This document shows positions 17,448 through 26,251 of a stretch of DNA of 46,455 nt, one piece after another. Made by a program: the position numbers and the translations under genes. Source of the DNA: an uncultured Craurococcus sp. (GTDB lineage Bacteria; Pseudomonadota; Alphaproteobacteria; Acetobacterales; Acetobacteraceae). The notes beneath the pieces are model-generated. The model worked only from the letters and a program-made list of their open reading frames with translations. It was not told where the DNA came from and did no database searches. How positions within the stretch are numbered: the stretch's first letter is position 1; each line of letters opens with the position of its first letter. The stretch spans positions 1 to 46,455 of the forward strand of contig CADCTD010000139.1 in the NCBI GenBank assembly GCA_902805545.1, in the 5' to 3' direction.

Positions 17448-17738
17448 ATGCCCGAGGACAAGACCGACGAATTGCGCGGCGAGATCATCGCCCTGGAGAC
17501 TGCGCTCGCCGCAGCCTTCGGCGAGATCGCCGTCCTGCGCGCGACCATACAAGGCGGCGGCGCCGAGGCCGCCCTCGCCGCCATGGACGAGATGGCGAAG
17601 CAGCTCGAAGCCTCCGTCCTCCGTGGCGTGGTCGGCGCCGAGGAGGCCGGGCGCCCGCAGGCCGCTGCCGGCTTCGAGCGCCGGATGGAGCTCATCGTCC
17701 ATGCACTCCGCAACGCCATCGCCTTCCGGGCCGGGTAG
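17448..17738 (+). CDS. Small protein of unknown function, possibly helical
   Basis: A 96-residue acidic, Ala/Glu-rich protein beginning MPEDKTDELRGEIIALETAL. The composition and heptad-like spacing suggest helices and perhaps a short coiled coil. No signal peptide, Cys pair or membrane segment is seen. The ATG at 17448 is preferred over an upstream one that lies inside the glycosyltransferase gene. It follows the glycosyltransferase by 31 bases and precedes another small gene by 6 bases, so it is probably co-transcribed. I do not recognise the family. Confidence 0.6.
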   Translation: MPEDKTDELRGEIIALETALAAAFGEIAVLRATIQGGGAEAALAAMDEMAKQLEASVLRGVVGAEEAGRPQAAAGFERRMELIVHALRNAIAFRAG

Positions 17739-17744
17739 GCGGGC

Positions 17745-17942
17745 ATGGCACGGTTGCTCTGGAGCCTCGGCACGCTGCTGGTGCTGATCGGCGTGCTGGC
17801 GCATCTCTTCGGCTGGGACGCGCTTCTCTGGATCCCGGAGGCCGTACTGGATGCGCTGCGGGCGGATCCCCGCACCTATGGGGTGATCCTGGCGGGGGCG
17901 GTGCTGATGCTGGTGGCGCGGATCATCAGCCGGCGGGGTTGA
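17745..17942 (+). CDS. Small membrane protein of unknown function
   Basis: A 65-residue protein with two hydrophobic helices (WSLGTLLVLIGVLAHLFGW and YGVILAGAVLMLVARIIS) joined by an amphipathic linker, ending in basic residues (SRRG). This suggests a two-helix inner-membrane hairpin. It lies 6 bases after the preceding small gene and meets the opposing WecG-type gene with a 6-base gap. No family recognised; a small accessory factor of the polysaccharide machinery is possible but unproven. Confidence 0.6.
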   Translation: MARLLWSLGTLLVLIGVLAHLFGWDALLWIPEAVLDALRADPRTYGVILAGAVLMLVARIISRRG

Positions 17943-17948
17943 CCGCCC

Positions 17949-18695
17949 TCAGCGGGAGCGCTTCGCCTCCTGCCGCAGCAGGGCGATGATGGCGGGGCTG
18001 TCGACCAGGTAGCGCCGGGCCAGGCGCTTCGGGTCCTGCACCAGCCGCCAGGCCCATTCCATCCCTGCCCGCTGCACCGTGACCGGCGCCCGGCGCTCCT
18101 CGCCCGTGAGGAAGAGCAGGCTCGCCCCGATGCAGAGGCCGACCCCCCGCCCCCTGCCGCGCGCCGTCACGGCCTGCGCCACGCGCTCCTGCCGCGGGGA
18201 TCCGACGGCGAGGAAGGTGATGCGTGCCGGATTCTCCTCGATGAAGCGCACCGCCGCCTCGAACTGCGCCGGGTCCCGGTCGAAGCCCATCGGCGGGTTG
18301 TGATGCGCGATCCGCCGGAGGCCGGTGCGGGCCGCCAGCCGCTCGAGCGCCGCCGGCGCCATGCCAAGCACCGTGACCCTCTCGTCCGGCGGCATCGCCT
18401 GGATCAGCGCGGCGGTGAGATCGCTGCCCGGCACGACCGCCGGGGCCGCGAGCCCCATCACCCCGGCGAGGCGCGCCACCACCCGGCTGTCCAGCAGCCG
18501 CAGCATCGCCCCGTCATAGAGTGGCCGCAGCGCCGGGTCGCGCGCCAGCCGCACCAGATGGTCGGCATTCGGCGTCACGACATAGCCGAAGGGGGCCTCC
18601 GCCGGCCGCTCCGCCAGCAGGGCAAGCACGCCCGGCAGGGGAAGGTCAGCGAAGTCGAGCCCGAGCAGCCGCCGAACCGGGACCTCAGATGGCAA
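17949..18695 (-). CDS. WecG/TagA/CpsF-family glycosyltransferase
   Basis: About 248 residues of a GT26 enzyme, which adds a second sugar such as ManNAc-type or glucuronate residues to lipid-linked precursors. Family marks are GYVVTPNADHLVRLARDP with the conserved Asn-Ala-Asp, LLDSRVVARLAG, VPGSDLTAALI (the G-S/T-D block) and ITFLAVGSPRQERVAQ. The start is uncertain. No ATG is available after the preceding gene, so a TTG at 18695 is proposed, overlapping the 3' end of the outer-membrane protein gene by 11 bases. That would couple the two genes. A longer frame to 18794 exists but is inside the upstream gene. Confidence 0.85.
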   Translation of the reverse strand: MPSEVPVRRLLGLDFADLPLPGVLALLAERPAEAPFGYVVTPNADHLVRLARDPALRPLYDGAMLRLLDSRVVARLAGVMGLAAPAVVPGSDLTAALIQAMPPDERVTVLGMAPAALERLAARTGLRRIAHHNPPMGFDRDPAQFEAAVRFIEENPARITFLAVGSPRQERVAQAVTARGRGRGVGLCIGASLLFLTGEERRAPVTVQRAGMEWAWRLVQDPKRLARRYLVDSPAIIALLRQEAKRSR

Positions 18696-19944
18696 GGCGG
18701 AGCCGGATCTGGAGCAGGTTGCGGTCGAACTCCCGGAAGCCGCCCGTCGCCTCAAGCCGCCGCCGATAGGCATAGCTGGCAACCACGGAGGCATTCCGGT
18801 TCAGCAGGTACCGCCCCGTCAGTGCCAGCACGCCATCGCTGACGGTCTGGTTCGGGCTTTCGTATTCGCGGCGGTCGTAGAACAGGTCGGCTTGCAGCAG
18901 TACGTTCCGCAGGTACTCATGGTCGACGGTCATGCCGACCTGCGTCCGCTGGTAGCTGACCGCATCCTGCCGGATGGATTCCTCGATCGTCCGCGTCAGG
19001 CGGAAGCGGGCGGTGGTGAGCTGGGTCGGCGCATAGGTGACGGCCGCCTCGACCGCCGGGCCCTGCAGGGTCTTGATCCCTGGCCCGCTATACTCGCGCT
19101 GCCGCCAGCCGAGGGCGACGCGCGCCTGCCAGACCCCGTCGAAGTCATAGTCGAAGCCGCTGAGGATTTCCCAGGTGAAGCTGTCGCGCGGGCTGGCGAT
19201 GGCTTCGGTATACTTGATGTCCTGCACCCGGACGACCGTGGTGATGTTGCGGCCCGGCGCGAGCGAGTAGCTGCCGCCGACGGCGCCGATCGCCGTGTTG
19301 AAGCTGTTCTGCGACACCGGGGTGAGGGTGTTGCGGATGACGGTGTCTTCGAACTGGAAGGTCCGGTAGACGCCCTGCGCGATGAGCCCGAGGCGATTGA
19401 GCCGCGTGTTGGCGACGACCGAGACCTCGTCGGAATCATAGGCGACAGGCTGGACGACGCCGGTGGCCTGCACGTCGAAATTGAAGACGTCGAGATGGGC
19501 GCGGTAGTGGCGGTACTGGCCCTGGAGGCTGGTGTCCGCCGAGAAGTCGTAGCGCCCGAAGCCGCCGACATCCCAGTCGTTCCAGTCGAGGCGGCGCTGG
19601 CTGAAATACTGCCGGTTCGCCGAATTGGCGGAAACGCCGACCGCATGGGTCGTCCAGTCGCTGCGGAGGCTGAGATTGCCCCGCTCCTCCATGAAGCCGT
19701 CCGATTCGACATTCTGATTGCGGCCGAAGACGTTGCTGTCCCAGCCTGGCCCGGCCTCGACCGCGCCGTTCAGGCGGAAGCCGCCGAGGCGGACGCCGAG
19801 CGGATCGTAATCCGGCCGCTGCCGGTTCACCACGGTTATGCCCCGCTGGACCTCGGGCGAGTCACCGAGCTGGGCATGGGCCTCACCCAGCGGCAGGGCA
19901 GCCGCAATCAGGCCTAGTACCCCCCAGCTTCGAAAGCTTTTCAC
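18685..19944 (-). CDS. Outer-membrane beta-barrel protein of the exopolysaccharide locus
   Basis: About 419 residues, starting at a GTG (19944, VKSFRSWGVLGL) followed by a signal peptide that is probably cleaved after EAHAQ. The mature protein alternates polar and hydrophobic residues, is rich in Tyr, Arg and Asp, and ends in a typical barrel-closing strand (LLQIRLRLAI). This matches the BBP2-like barrels often found beside polysaccharide genes. It may help the polymer leave through the outer membrane or anchor it, but that role is inferred from company. It is divergent from the 136-residue gene at 20332 and overlaps the WecG-type gene at its 3' end. Confidence 0.85.
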   Translation of the reverse strand: MKSFRSWGVLGLIAAALPLGEAHAQLGDSPEVQRGITVVNRQRPDYDPLGVRLGGFRLNGAVEAGPGWDSNVFGRNQNVESDGFMEERGNLSLRSDWTTHAVGVSANSANRQYFSQRRLDWNDWDVGGFGRYDFSADTSLQGQYRHYRAHLDVFNFDVQATGVVQPVAYDSDEVSVVANTRLNRLGLIAQGVYRTFQFEDTVIRNTLTPVSQNSFNTAIGAVGGSYSLAPGRNITTVVRVQDIKYTEAIASPRDSFTWEILSGFDYDFDGVWQARVALGWRQREYSGPGIKTLQGPAVEAAVTYAPTQLTTARFRLTRTIEESIRQDAVSYQRTQVGMTVDHEYLRNVLLQADLFYDRREYESPNQTVSDGVLALTGRYLLNRNASVVASYAYRRRLEATGGFREFDRNLLQIRLRLAI

Positions 19945-20331
19945 CACTATTACCCCGTCATTATGAGCCCCCGGCCTCCGTAGCACGGGTCGCCGCCAGA
20001 GTGTGCATGCAACGATCACATCCTGTCATGCCAAAGCGGCCGATACGCCACTTGCCGGCGAGGTGTGGCATGCCCGCCGCGGATGTCCGGATACCCTGAT
20101 CGATACGGAACGAAACTTCCGCTGCCGGTTACCGTGCGGAAACTTCTCGGGTTTAGGGTTGCATTTCACGGAAAGGGGAGTGCGTATTCAGCCAGCGCCA
20201 ACCCAGGCGCCCCCGTCCCACCGCCCCCCGGCCCGGGACAACAGCGTGCAAGCCTTGCGGGACTTTAGCACCGATTCGCTCGTTTGGGCGTATCATGGCA
20301 TCCCCATGGCCGGCCCAGGATGGAGCCCAGT
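19945..20331. promoter_or_regulatory. 387-base divergent intergenic region
   Basis: This stretch separates the outer-membrane protein gene (leftward) from the 136-residue gene and the type I secretion genes (rightward), so it must carry promoters in both directions. Its base composition is noticeably less GC-rich than the genes, for example around 20090-20180. I could not fix a convincing -35/-10 pair. Frames across it do not look like coding sequence. A GGAG at 20322-20325 serves as ribosome site for the gene at 20332. Confidence 0.5.
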
Positions 20332-20742
20332 ATGGCCAATGTCGAAACCCTCAGGCCGAACCCAGCCCCGGCCCCCCTTCAGGCCGTGACGCCCCCCATG
20401 GACCCAGCCACCTTCCGCACGGAAGACCGCCTGACCGGCCTCGTCGCCTTCGCCCTCGCCGCCGAGCGCGGGGAGGAAGCCAGCCCCGAGACCATCGCCC
20501 GCTGCCAGCGGGAGGCCGAGGCCGCGCTCTGCGACCACGCGCTGCGCTATCTGCACAACAACATCGAGCGCCTCCGCCAGGAGGCCGTGGCCGAGCAGAT
20601 CGGCCGCCTCCGCCACCCGCCCGGCTTCCTGCGCCTGGTCGCCGCCAACCTGGTGGCGCTCGCCATCATCGGCGCCGCCGGCGCATGGCTCGCGCTGAAC
20701 CCCGCAACCCTGGCCGGCCTCGCCGGCCTCCTGGCAGGCTGA
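20332..20742 (+). CDS. Small unknown protein with C-terminal membrane helix, beside type I secretion genes
   Basis: A 136-residue protein. The first 35 residues are Pro/Ala-rich; residues about 40-100 are helical and charged (TEDRLTGLVAFALAAERGEE; DHALRYLHNNIERLRQEAVA). A single hydrophobic segment (LVALAIIGAAGAWLALNPA) near the C-terminus would place the helical part in the cytoplasm or periplasm. The start is set by GGAG six bases upstream. It stops 3 bases before the type I secretion ATPase gene, so the two are surely co-transcribed. Function unknown; an accessory subunit of the exporter is a reasonable guess. Confidence 0.7.
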   Translation: MANVETLRPNPAPAPLQAVTPPMDPATFRTEDRLTGLVAFALAAERGEEASPETIARCQREAEAALCDHALRYLHNNIERLRQEAVAEQIGRLRHPPGFLRLVAANLVALAIIGAAGAWLALNPATLAGLAGLLAG

Positions 20743-20745
20743 CGC

Positions 20746-22509
20746 ATGTCCCACTCCCGCACCCTCTACCCCGGGGCCGAGGCGACGGCGGATACCCCGC
20801 TGCGCCGGGCGCTCCAGGCCTGCCGGTCCCAGTTCATCCTCGTCGGCGTCTTCAGCGGGGTCGTGAACCTGCTGCAGCTCACAACCTCCATCTACATGAT
20901 GCAGGTCTTCGACCGCGTCCTGTCGAGCCGGGCGCTGGACACCCTGCTCTACCTCTCGCTGATCGCCATCCTGGCGACCGCGGTGCTGGCCATCCTCGAG
21001 GGCGTGCGCAGCAAGGTGATGCAGCGCATCGGCAGCTGGGTGGAGCACCGGGTGGCGCCGGAGGGCTTCGTCCGGGCGCTCGAGAGCACGCTGCGCGGCC
21101 GGCCATACCGGATGGAGGCGCTGCGCGACCTCGCGGTCTGCCGGGGCTATCTCGGCTCGCCCGGGGCGCTGTCGCTCTACGACGTGCCCTGGGTGCCGAT
21201 CTATATCGGCGTCATCTTCCTCCTCCACCCGGTGATGGGCTTCATCGCCCTCGGCGGCGCGGTGGTGCTGTTCGGCCTGACGCTGGCAAGCGAGGTCGCC
21301 ACCTCCGCCCTGCTGAAGGAGGCGAACACCGCCGGCATGGCCTCGCAGCGCCGGGCGGATGCCATTTCGCGCAATGCCGAGGTGATCGACAGCATGGGCA
21401 TGCTGCCCTCGGTCATCGGCCGCTGGCGCGAATCGGTCGCGGCGATGACGGTGCCGCAGCAGCGCGCCGCCGACCGCGCCTCCTTGCTCGTCTCCATGAC
21501 CAAGTTCTGCCGCCTCACCGTGCAGATCGGCATCCTCGGCGCCGGCGCCTATCTGGTGCTCCAGCAGGAGCTGACCTCGGGCGCCTCCATCGCCGGCTCG
21601 ATCATCATGGGCCGGGCGCTGGCGCCGGTGGAGCAGATGATCGGCGGGTGGAAGCAGCTCGTCTCCGCCCGGCAGAGCTTCCGCCGGCTGCAGAGCTTCC
21701 TCGCCATGCCGCGGCTGCGCCCGCCCGGGCTGCCGCTGCCGGAGCCGGTCGGCAAGGTCTCGGTCGAGCGCGTCTCCTACGCCTTCCCGGGCCAGGGCGT
21801 CGCCATGATCAAGGGGGTGAATTTCAGCCTCGCGCCGGGCGAGAGCCTGGCCGTCATCGGCCCTTCGGCTGCCGGCAAGACGACGCTGATCCGCCTCCTG
21901 ATCGGCACGCTGCCGCCCTCCGCCGGCACCGTCCGGCTCGACGGCGCCGATGTCTACCAGTGGATGCGGGAGGATTTCGGCCGCCATGTCGGCTACCTGC
22001 CGCAGGGCGTCGAGCTGTTCGACGGCACCGTCTTCCGCAACATCGCCCGCATGGCCGAGGCCGAGCCGGAGGCCGTCTACGAGGCCGCCAAGCTCGCCGG
22101 CTGCCATGACATGATCCTCCGCCTGCCGAACGGCTACGAGACCGAGATCGGCGACAGCGGCCAGTACCTCTCGGGCGGCCAGCGGCAGCTGATCGGCCTG
22201 GCGCGGGCCATGTTCGGCCGGCCGAAGCTGGTCGTGCTCGACGAGCCGAACAGCAACCTCGACGGCGACAGCGAGGCGGCGCTCACCCAGGCGCTGGAGC
22301 GGCTGAAGGCGCAGGACACCACCGTCATCCTCGTCTCCCACCGCCCGACCCTGGTGCAGGGCGTCGACAAGGTGCTGCTGCTGAAGGACGGCGCGATGGA
22401 GATGTTCGGCCCGCGCGCCGAGGTGCTGAAGCGGCTGATGACCCCGCCGCGCCCGGCCGAGATCCAGAACGCCCCCGTTGCCCGCCTCGAAGGGAACGCC
22501 GCCCGATGA
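20746..22509 (+). CDS. Type I secretion system ABC transporter (permease/ATPase)
   Basis: A 587-residue inner-membrane ATPase of the PrtD/HlyB group. The membrane domain spans roughly residues 25-310 and opens with FILVGVFSGVVNLLQLTTSI and MMQVFDRVLSSRALDTLLYL, typical of PrtD-type exporters; there is no C39 peptidase-like N-terminus. The nucleotide-binding domain has Walker A GPSAAGKTT (372-380), the Q loop LPQGVELFDGTV, signature LSGGQ (475-479) and Walker B LVVLDEPNSNLD. It should power one-step export of an unfolded protein bearing a C-terminal signal. Its stop overlaps the adaptor start (ATGA). No RTX-type substrate gene or TolC gene is nearby. Confidence 0.94.
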   Translation: MSHSRTLYPGAEATADTPLRRALQACRSQFILVGVFSGVVNLLQLTTSIYMMQVFDRVLSSRALDTLLYLSLIAILATAVLAILEGVRSKVMQRIGSWVEHRVAPEGFVRALESTLRGRPYRMEALRDLAVCRGYLGSPGALSLYDVPWVPIYIGVIFLLHPVMGFIALGGAVVLFGLTLASEVATSALLKEANTAGMASQRRADAISRNAEVIDSMGMLPSVIGRWRESVAAMTVPQQRAADRASLLVSMTKFCRLTVQIGILGAGAYLVLQQELTSGASIAGSIIMGRALAPVEQMIGGWKQLVSARQSFRRLQSFLAMPRLRPPGLPLPEPVGKVSVERVSYAFPGQGVAMIKGVNFSLAPGESLAVIGPSAAGKTTLIRLLIGTLPPSAGTVRLDGADVYQWMREDFGRHVGYLPQGVELFDGTVFRNIARMAEAEPEAVYEAAKLAGCHDMILRLPNGYETEIGDSGQYLSGGQRQLIGLARAMFGRPKLVVLDEPNSNLDGDSEAALTQALERLKAQDTTVILVSHRPTLVQGVDKVLLLKDGAMEMFGPRAEVLKRLMTPPRPAEIQNAPVARLEGNAAR

Positions 22510-23912
22510 GCGTCACCACCCAGGACAGCAAGCTCCCGGCGCTGACCGGCGCACGGGCGCTGGCGCCGATCCGCACCGATCTCGGCGGCCCGCTGCCGCC
22601 CTTCCCCTTCGACCCGCTGCTCGACGCCCCGGCGCCGCGCACCCGCGGGACGATGATCTTCGGCATGGTCGTCTTCCTGCTCTTCGTCGTGGGCGGCGCG
22701 GCCTGGGCGGTCATGGCCCCGCTGGCCGAGGCCTCCATCGCCGCCGGCGTCGTCAAGGTCGAGGGCACGCGGCGGACCATCCAGCATCTCGAGGGCGGCA
22801 TCGTCCGCGAGATCCTGGTGCGCGACGGCGCCAAGGTGGAGAAGGGCCAGGTGCTCGTCCGCCTCGACGACATCCAGGCCGATGCCACGCTCGAGACGCA
22901 GCGCGCCCAGCGCTGGGCGCTGATGGCGCAGGATGCAAGGCTCCGCGCCGAGATCGCGCGCGCCCGGGAGGTCAGCTTCCCGCCCGAGCTGCTGAACGCC
23001 AGCAATGCCCGCGCGCTCGACAGCGTCACCGGCCAGCGCGCCCTGTTCGAGGCGCGGATGGCGAGCCTCAACAGCCAGGTGCAGGTCTTCCAGGCCCGCA
23101 TCGACCAGCAGCAGGCGGTGATCGCCGGCGCCCGCGGCCAGCTCGCCTCCACCCGCCGTCAGCTCGCGCTGATCAAGCAGGAGGAGGAGATGACGCGCAC
23201 CCTGGTCACCCAGGGCCTGCAGCGGCTGCCGCAGCTCCTCGCGCTCCAGCGCAGCTTCGCCGGGCTGGAGGGCAGCATCCAGGACCTGACCGGCCAGATC
23301 GACCGCGCCACCGCCGCTATCGCCGAATCGCAGCAACAGATCATCCAGGCCGTCGACCAGCGGATGCAGGACAACGGGCAGGAGCTGCGGGAGGTCCGCG
23401 GCAAGCTGGCCGAGGCGGAGGAGAAGCTCCGCGCCGCATCCGACGTCATGACGCGGCGGGACATCACAGCCCCCGAGGACGGCACGGTCGTCAACCTGCG
23501 CCTCTTCACCCTCGGCGCGGTCGTGAAGCCGGGCGACTCGGTGATGGACCTGGTGCCCCAGCATGACCGCCTGATCGCGGAGGTGAATGTCCAGCCGAAC
23601 GACATCGACGTGGTCTATCCGGGCCTGCAGGCCGAGGTGCGGCTGCCCGCCTTCAAGCAGCGGCTGGTGCCCTATCTGCACGGAGAGGTGACCTGGGTCG
23701 CCGCGGACGTGACAACCAACGAGCAGACGCGCCAGCAATACTACCCGGCACGCATTCTGATCGACCCGAAGCAGCTCGCCGAGTTGCCGAACGTCTTCCT
23801 CACCCCCGGGATGCCGGTGGAAGCCCATGTCAAGATCGGCGAGCGGACCTTCTTCCGCTACGTCACCCAGCCGATCCGCGACAGCTTCCACCGCGCCTTC
23901 CGCGAGCAATAG
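22506..23912 (+). CDS. Type I secretion periplasmic adaptor (HlyD family)
   Basis: A 468-residue membrane-fusion protein. A cytoplasmic N-terminus of about 48 residues is followed by one helix (about 50-70). A lipoyl-like half follows (EGTRRTIQHLEGGIVREILV; DGAKVEKGQVLVRLDD), then a long alpha-helical hairpin with heptad patterns (about 135-300). The second lipoyl half begins DITAPEDGTVVNLRLFTLGA, and the beta-barrel part ends with FLTPGMPVEAHVKIGERTFF. It bridges the ATPase to an outer-membrane TolC-like channel that is not in the window. Overlaps the ATPase gene by four bases. Confidence 0.93.
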   Translation: MSVTTQDSKLPALTGARALAPIRTDLGGPLPPFPFDPLLDAPAPRTRGTMIFGMVVFLLFVVGGAAWAVMAPLAEASIAAGVVKVEGTRRTIQHLEGGIVREILVRDGAKVEKGQVLVRLDDIQADATLETQRAQRWALMAQDARLRAEIARAREVSFPPELLNASNARALDSVTGQRALFEARMASLNSQVQVFQARIDQQQAVIAGARGQLASTRRQLALIKQEEEMTRTLVTQGLQRLPQLLALQRSFAGLEGSIQDLTGQIDRATAAIAESQQQIIQAVDQRMQDNGQELREVRGKLAEAEEKLRAASDVMTRRDITAPEDGTVVNLRLFTLGAVVKPGDSVMDLVPQHDRLIAEVNVQPNDIDVVYPGLQAEVRLPAFKQRLVPYLHGEVTWVAADVTTNEQTRQQYYPARILIDPKQLAELPNVFLTPGMPVEAHVKIGERTFFRYVTQPIRDSFHRAFREQ

Positions 23913-23920
23913 GACCCGCC

Positions 23921-24184
23921 ATGAGCGATACCCGCACGACCATCTTCGCCGACGGCATCCTCGACGCCAGCGTGACCTACGGCGTCGCCCGGCTGACGCT
24001 GGCGCAGACCGGGGCGGAGGGAAAGCCGGTGCCCTGCGGCCAGCTCGTGGTGCCGCTGGTGCAGCTTCCCTCGCTGGTCACCAGCCTCACCGGGCTGCTG
24101 AAGCAGGTGGAGGCGCGGATGAAGGAGCAGCAGCCGGCCAGCCCGCCCGAGGGTGCCGCTCCGGCCGCCTTCCGCTTCGGCTGA
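23921..24184 (+). CDS. Small protein of unknown function after type I secretion genes
   Basis: An 87-residue protein lying 8 bases after the adaptor gene. It opens ADGILDASVTYGVARLTLAQ, a beta-rich pattern, then PCGQLVVPLVQLPSLVTSLT with a helix to about residue 70 and a Pro/Ala-rich tail ending FRFG. There is no signal peptide. The layout of short strands followed by one helix is loosely like DUF3467-type small proteins, but I am not confident of that. As the last gene of the type I operon it could be a chaperone or regulator of the exported substrate; this is inference. Confidence 0.65.
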   Translation: MSDTRTTIFADGILDASVTYGVARLTLAQTGAEGKPVPCGQLVVPLVQLPSLVTSLTGLLKQVEARMKEQQPASPPEGAAPAAFRFG

Positions 24185-24188
24185 GCCG

Positions 24189-25103
24189 ATGCCGACCCGC
24201 AGGCGCCTCGTCGCCCTGCCGATCGCCGGCGCCCTCGCGGCGCCGGCTGCTGCGCAAGAGCCCTCGCCGATCCGGCGGCGGCTCGCCATGCTCAAGCTCG
24301 GCGCCAATCTCGAGCGCTGGTACGCCATCACCAAGGACAACCAGCCACGCCGCCTCGGCCCCGGCTGGTGGCGCGGCTTCCGCGCGGCCGGCTTCGACCA
24401 TGCGCGCATCTTCCTGCCGGAGATCGCGCAGACCGGCTCCAGCATGGACATCCCGGCCCTCTACCTGAACGCGGTGAAGGATGCGGTGGAGGCCGGGCTG
24501 CCGGTCTTCCTCGGCATGGCCGACTTCTACTACCAGAAGAAGCCCTGGTCCGAGCGGGACTGGGAGGGAATGCGGGCGCGGACGCGGTTCTTCGCCGAGC
24601 GGACGGACCCGTCCATGGTGGTGCTGGCGCCGCTGAACGAGCCGGTCTTCGACGACAATGCGAGCTGGATGCCGGTGCGGGACCGGATGCTGGCCGATAT
24701 GCGCCGGGCCGCGCCGCAACACATGCTGATGTGGGGCGGGCATGAGTGGAACAGCGCCCGCTCGCTGGTGGGATGCCCGCCGCCAGCCGACCCGAACACC
24801 ATCGCCGAGGCGCATGACTACCAGGGCACGCAGTCGCCGGGGCGGTTCCAGGCCGTGGCCGCCTGGCGGGACCGCAACCGCATCCCCGTCATCGTCAGCG
24901 AGCTCGGCGGCGCCTTCGGCCATGAGACGAACCGCGCCGCCTGGGCCGCCGACCTCGCCCGGGTGCTGCCGGAGCTGAGGCAGCTCGGCCTGCCGGCGAC
25001 GCTGTGGTCCTACAGCCATGGCAGCCATTGGCGGATGCAGAATGGCGACGAGCCGATGCCGAAGCCGGACCTCATCCCGCCCGGGCTGCTGTCGGCACGC
25101 TGA
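24189..25103 (+). CDS. Glycoside hydrolase family 5 (cellulase-like), exported
   Basis: A 304-residue exported glycosidase. The leader MPTRRRLVALPIAGALAAPA has Arg residues before a hydrophobic core and likely cleavage after AAAQ. The catalytic barrel shows the acid/base motif LAPLNEPVFDD (Glu151) and the nucleophile motif VIVSELGG (Glu238), both retained; HEWNSARS and WSYSHGSHW line the expected cleft. Family 5 enzymes cut beta-linked glucans or mannans. Inside a polysaccharide cluster it probably trims or releases the polymer made here. The gene starts 4 bases after the previous stop. It carries its own signal peptide, so it is unlikely to be the type I exporter's substrate. Confidence 0.88.
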   Translation: MPTRRRLVALPIAGALAAPAAAQEPSPIRRRLAMLKLGANLERWYAITKDNQPRRLGPGWWRGFRAAGFDHARIFLPEIAQTGSSMDIPALYLNAVKDAVEAGLPVFLGMADFYYQKKPWSERDWEGMRARTRFFAERTDPSMVVLAPLNEPVFDDNASWMPVRDRMLADMRRAAPQHMLMWGGHEWNSARSLVGCPPPADPNTIAEAHDYQGTQSPGRFQAVAAWRDRNRIPVIVSELGGAFGHETNRAAWAADLARVLPELRQLGLPATLWSYSHGSHWRMQNGDEPMPKPDLIPPGLLSAR

Positions 25104-25121
25104 GGCGCCGCGCACGGCCCT

Positions 25122-25140
25122 CCGCGGCAGCGCCGCGCGG
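25122..25140. repeat. GC-rich palindrome (possible bidirectional terminator or REP-like unit)
   Basis: Arms CGCGGC (25123-25128) and GCCGCG (25132-25137) around the loop AGC. It lies in the 50-base gap between two converging genes. The same core occurs at 33275-33293, and a longer-loop relative at 28829-28857. No T run follows, so rho-independent termination is not certain. Confidence 0.5.
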
Positions 25141-25153
25141 GGCGAGGGCGGCC

Positions 25154-26251
25154 TTAGGCCTTGCCCGAGACCGCCCTCGCCGGCGTCGCCTCGCGGGATG
25201 AGCGGCGGCGGAGGAGCCAGCGGTTGGCCGGCACCTCCACGAAGCGCCAGGCAAGCCAGCCGGCGACCAGGCTCGCCAGGAAGCCGGCCAGCATCAGCCC
25301 GGCGCGACCGGCAAGCCCAGGGTCGATGCCGCGTAGCACCAGCACCAGGCCGGCCTCGATGAAGACCCAGCAGAGATAGACGCCGAAGGAGGCCTCGCCG
25401 AGGCGGAGCAAGAGGTCCTGCCGTACGGGCGCCGGCGCCGGGATGGGGCGGCGCAGCAGCGGGATCAGGGCGGCGAGGCCGAGAACGGTCAGCGCATCCC
25501 ACTCCAGGACGAGGCCGAGCGGCAGCGCCAGCAGCACGGGCCAGAGCAGGGCGCGCGGCAGCATTCCCTCGGTCGTCAGCCGCCCGACGGCAAGGCCGAC
25601 GGCGAATTCCAGGGCGAAGCGCAGCAGGCCGAGATGGAGCGTGTAGTTCAGCCCGACATTCGGGTCCCGCGCGCCGAGGGCGACGATGCCGGCAAAGCCC
25701 AGCAGCGGCACGGCGGGCAGCAGCAGGCGCGGCAGCCGGATCAGGGCGGCGAGCACGAGCGGGAAGGCGAGGTAGCCGGCCCATTCCACCGAGAGTGCCC
25801 AGGACGGGTAGTTCCAGGCATGCCGCGACGTCGTCTCCCAGGCATTCACCAGGAAGAGTTGCAACAGGAACTCGGGCAGGCCGAAACGGTCCGGCTCGCG
25901 GATGGTGAGGCCGGCGGCCATGGCGAGGCCGACCAGCAGCGCCAGCGCCACCAGCGCCAGCGCGTGCAGCGGCCAGATCTTGGCGAAGCGGCGGCGGAGG
26001 AAATCCATGATCCCGGCCCGGCCCCAGGGCGGGCGGGTGCCGTAGCCGAGCCAGAGCGCGAAGCCAGAGAGCAGGAAGAATCCGTCGACGCCGAGATAGC
26101 CATGCTGCAGCACCGGCGCCAGCGCCGGCAGGCCGAGGCTGACCCGCAGCGGCAGGTCGAGATGGTAGAGGATCACCCAGCCGATCAGGAAGAAGCGCAG
26201 CCGCGTGAGCGCTGCGTCCCGTGGGGCGGCCTGGTGGGGTGGGCCCTGCAT
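25154..26251 (-). CDS. Membrane acyltransferase (acyltransferase 3 family)
   Basis: A 365-residue integral membrane protein with about ten helices. The first helix region LTRLRFFLIGWVILYHLDLP carries the conserved Arg and the His of the family active site. YLGVDGFFLLSGFALWLG and NYPSWALSVEWAGYLAFPLV are typical OafA/ExoZ-type blocks. Such enzymes put acetyl, succinyl or other acyl groups on sugars of exopolysaccharide or O-antigen. The ATG at 26251 is preferred because GAGG lies just upstream; an ATG at 26269 is possible. It points away from the polymerase gene at 26401, sharing a 149-base divergent region. Confidence 0.9.
   Translation of the reverse strand: MQGPPHQAAPRDAALTRLRFFLIGWVILYHLDLPLRVSLGLPALAPVLQHGYLGVDGFFLLSGFALWLGYGTRPPWGRAGIMDFLRRRFAKIWPLHALALVALALLVGLAMAAGLTIREPDRFGLPEFLLQLFLVNAWETTSRHAWNYPSWALSVEWAGYLAFPLVLAALIRLPRLLLPAVPLLGFAGIVALGARDPNVGLNYTLHLGLLRFALEFAVGLAVGRLTTEGMLPRALLWPVLLALPLGLVLEWDALTVLGLAALIPLLRRPIPAPAPVRQDLLLRLGEASFGVYLCWVFIEAGLVLVLRGIDPGLAGRAGLMLAGFLASLVAGWLAWRFVEVPANRWLLRRRSSREATPARAVSGKA

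Noticed and set aside
20003-20389. A 128-codon frame in the divergent region
   Set aside because: No ribosome site, no recognisable protein features, and it runs out of frame into the real gene at 20332.
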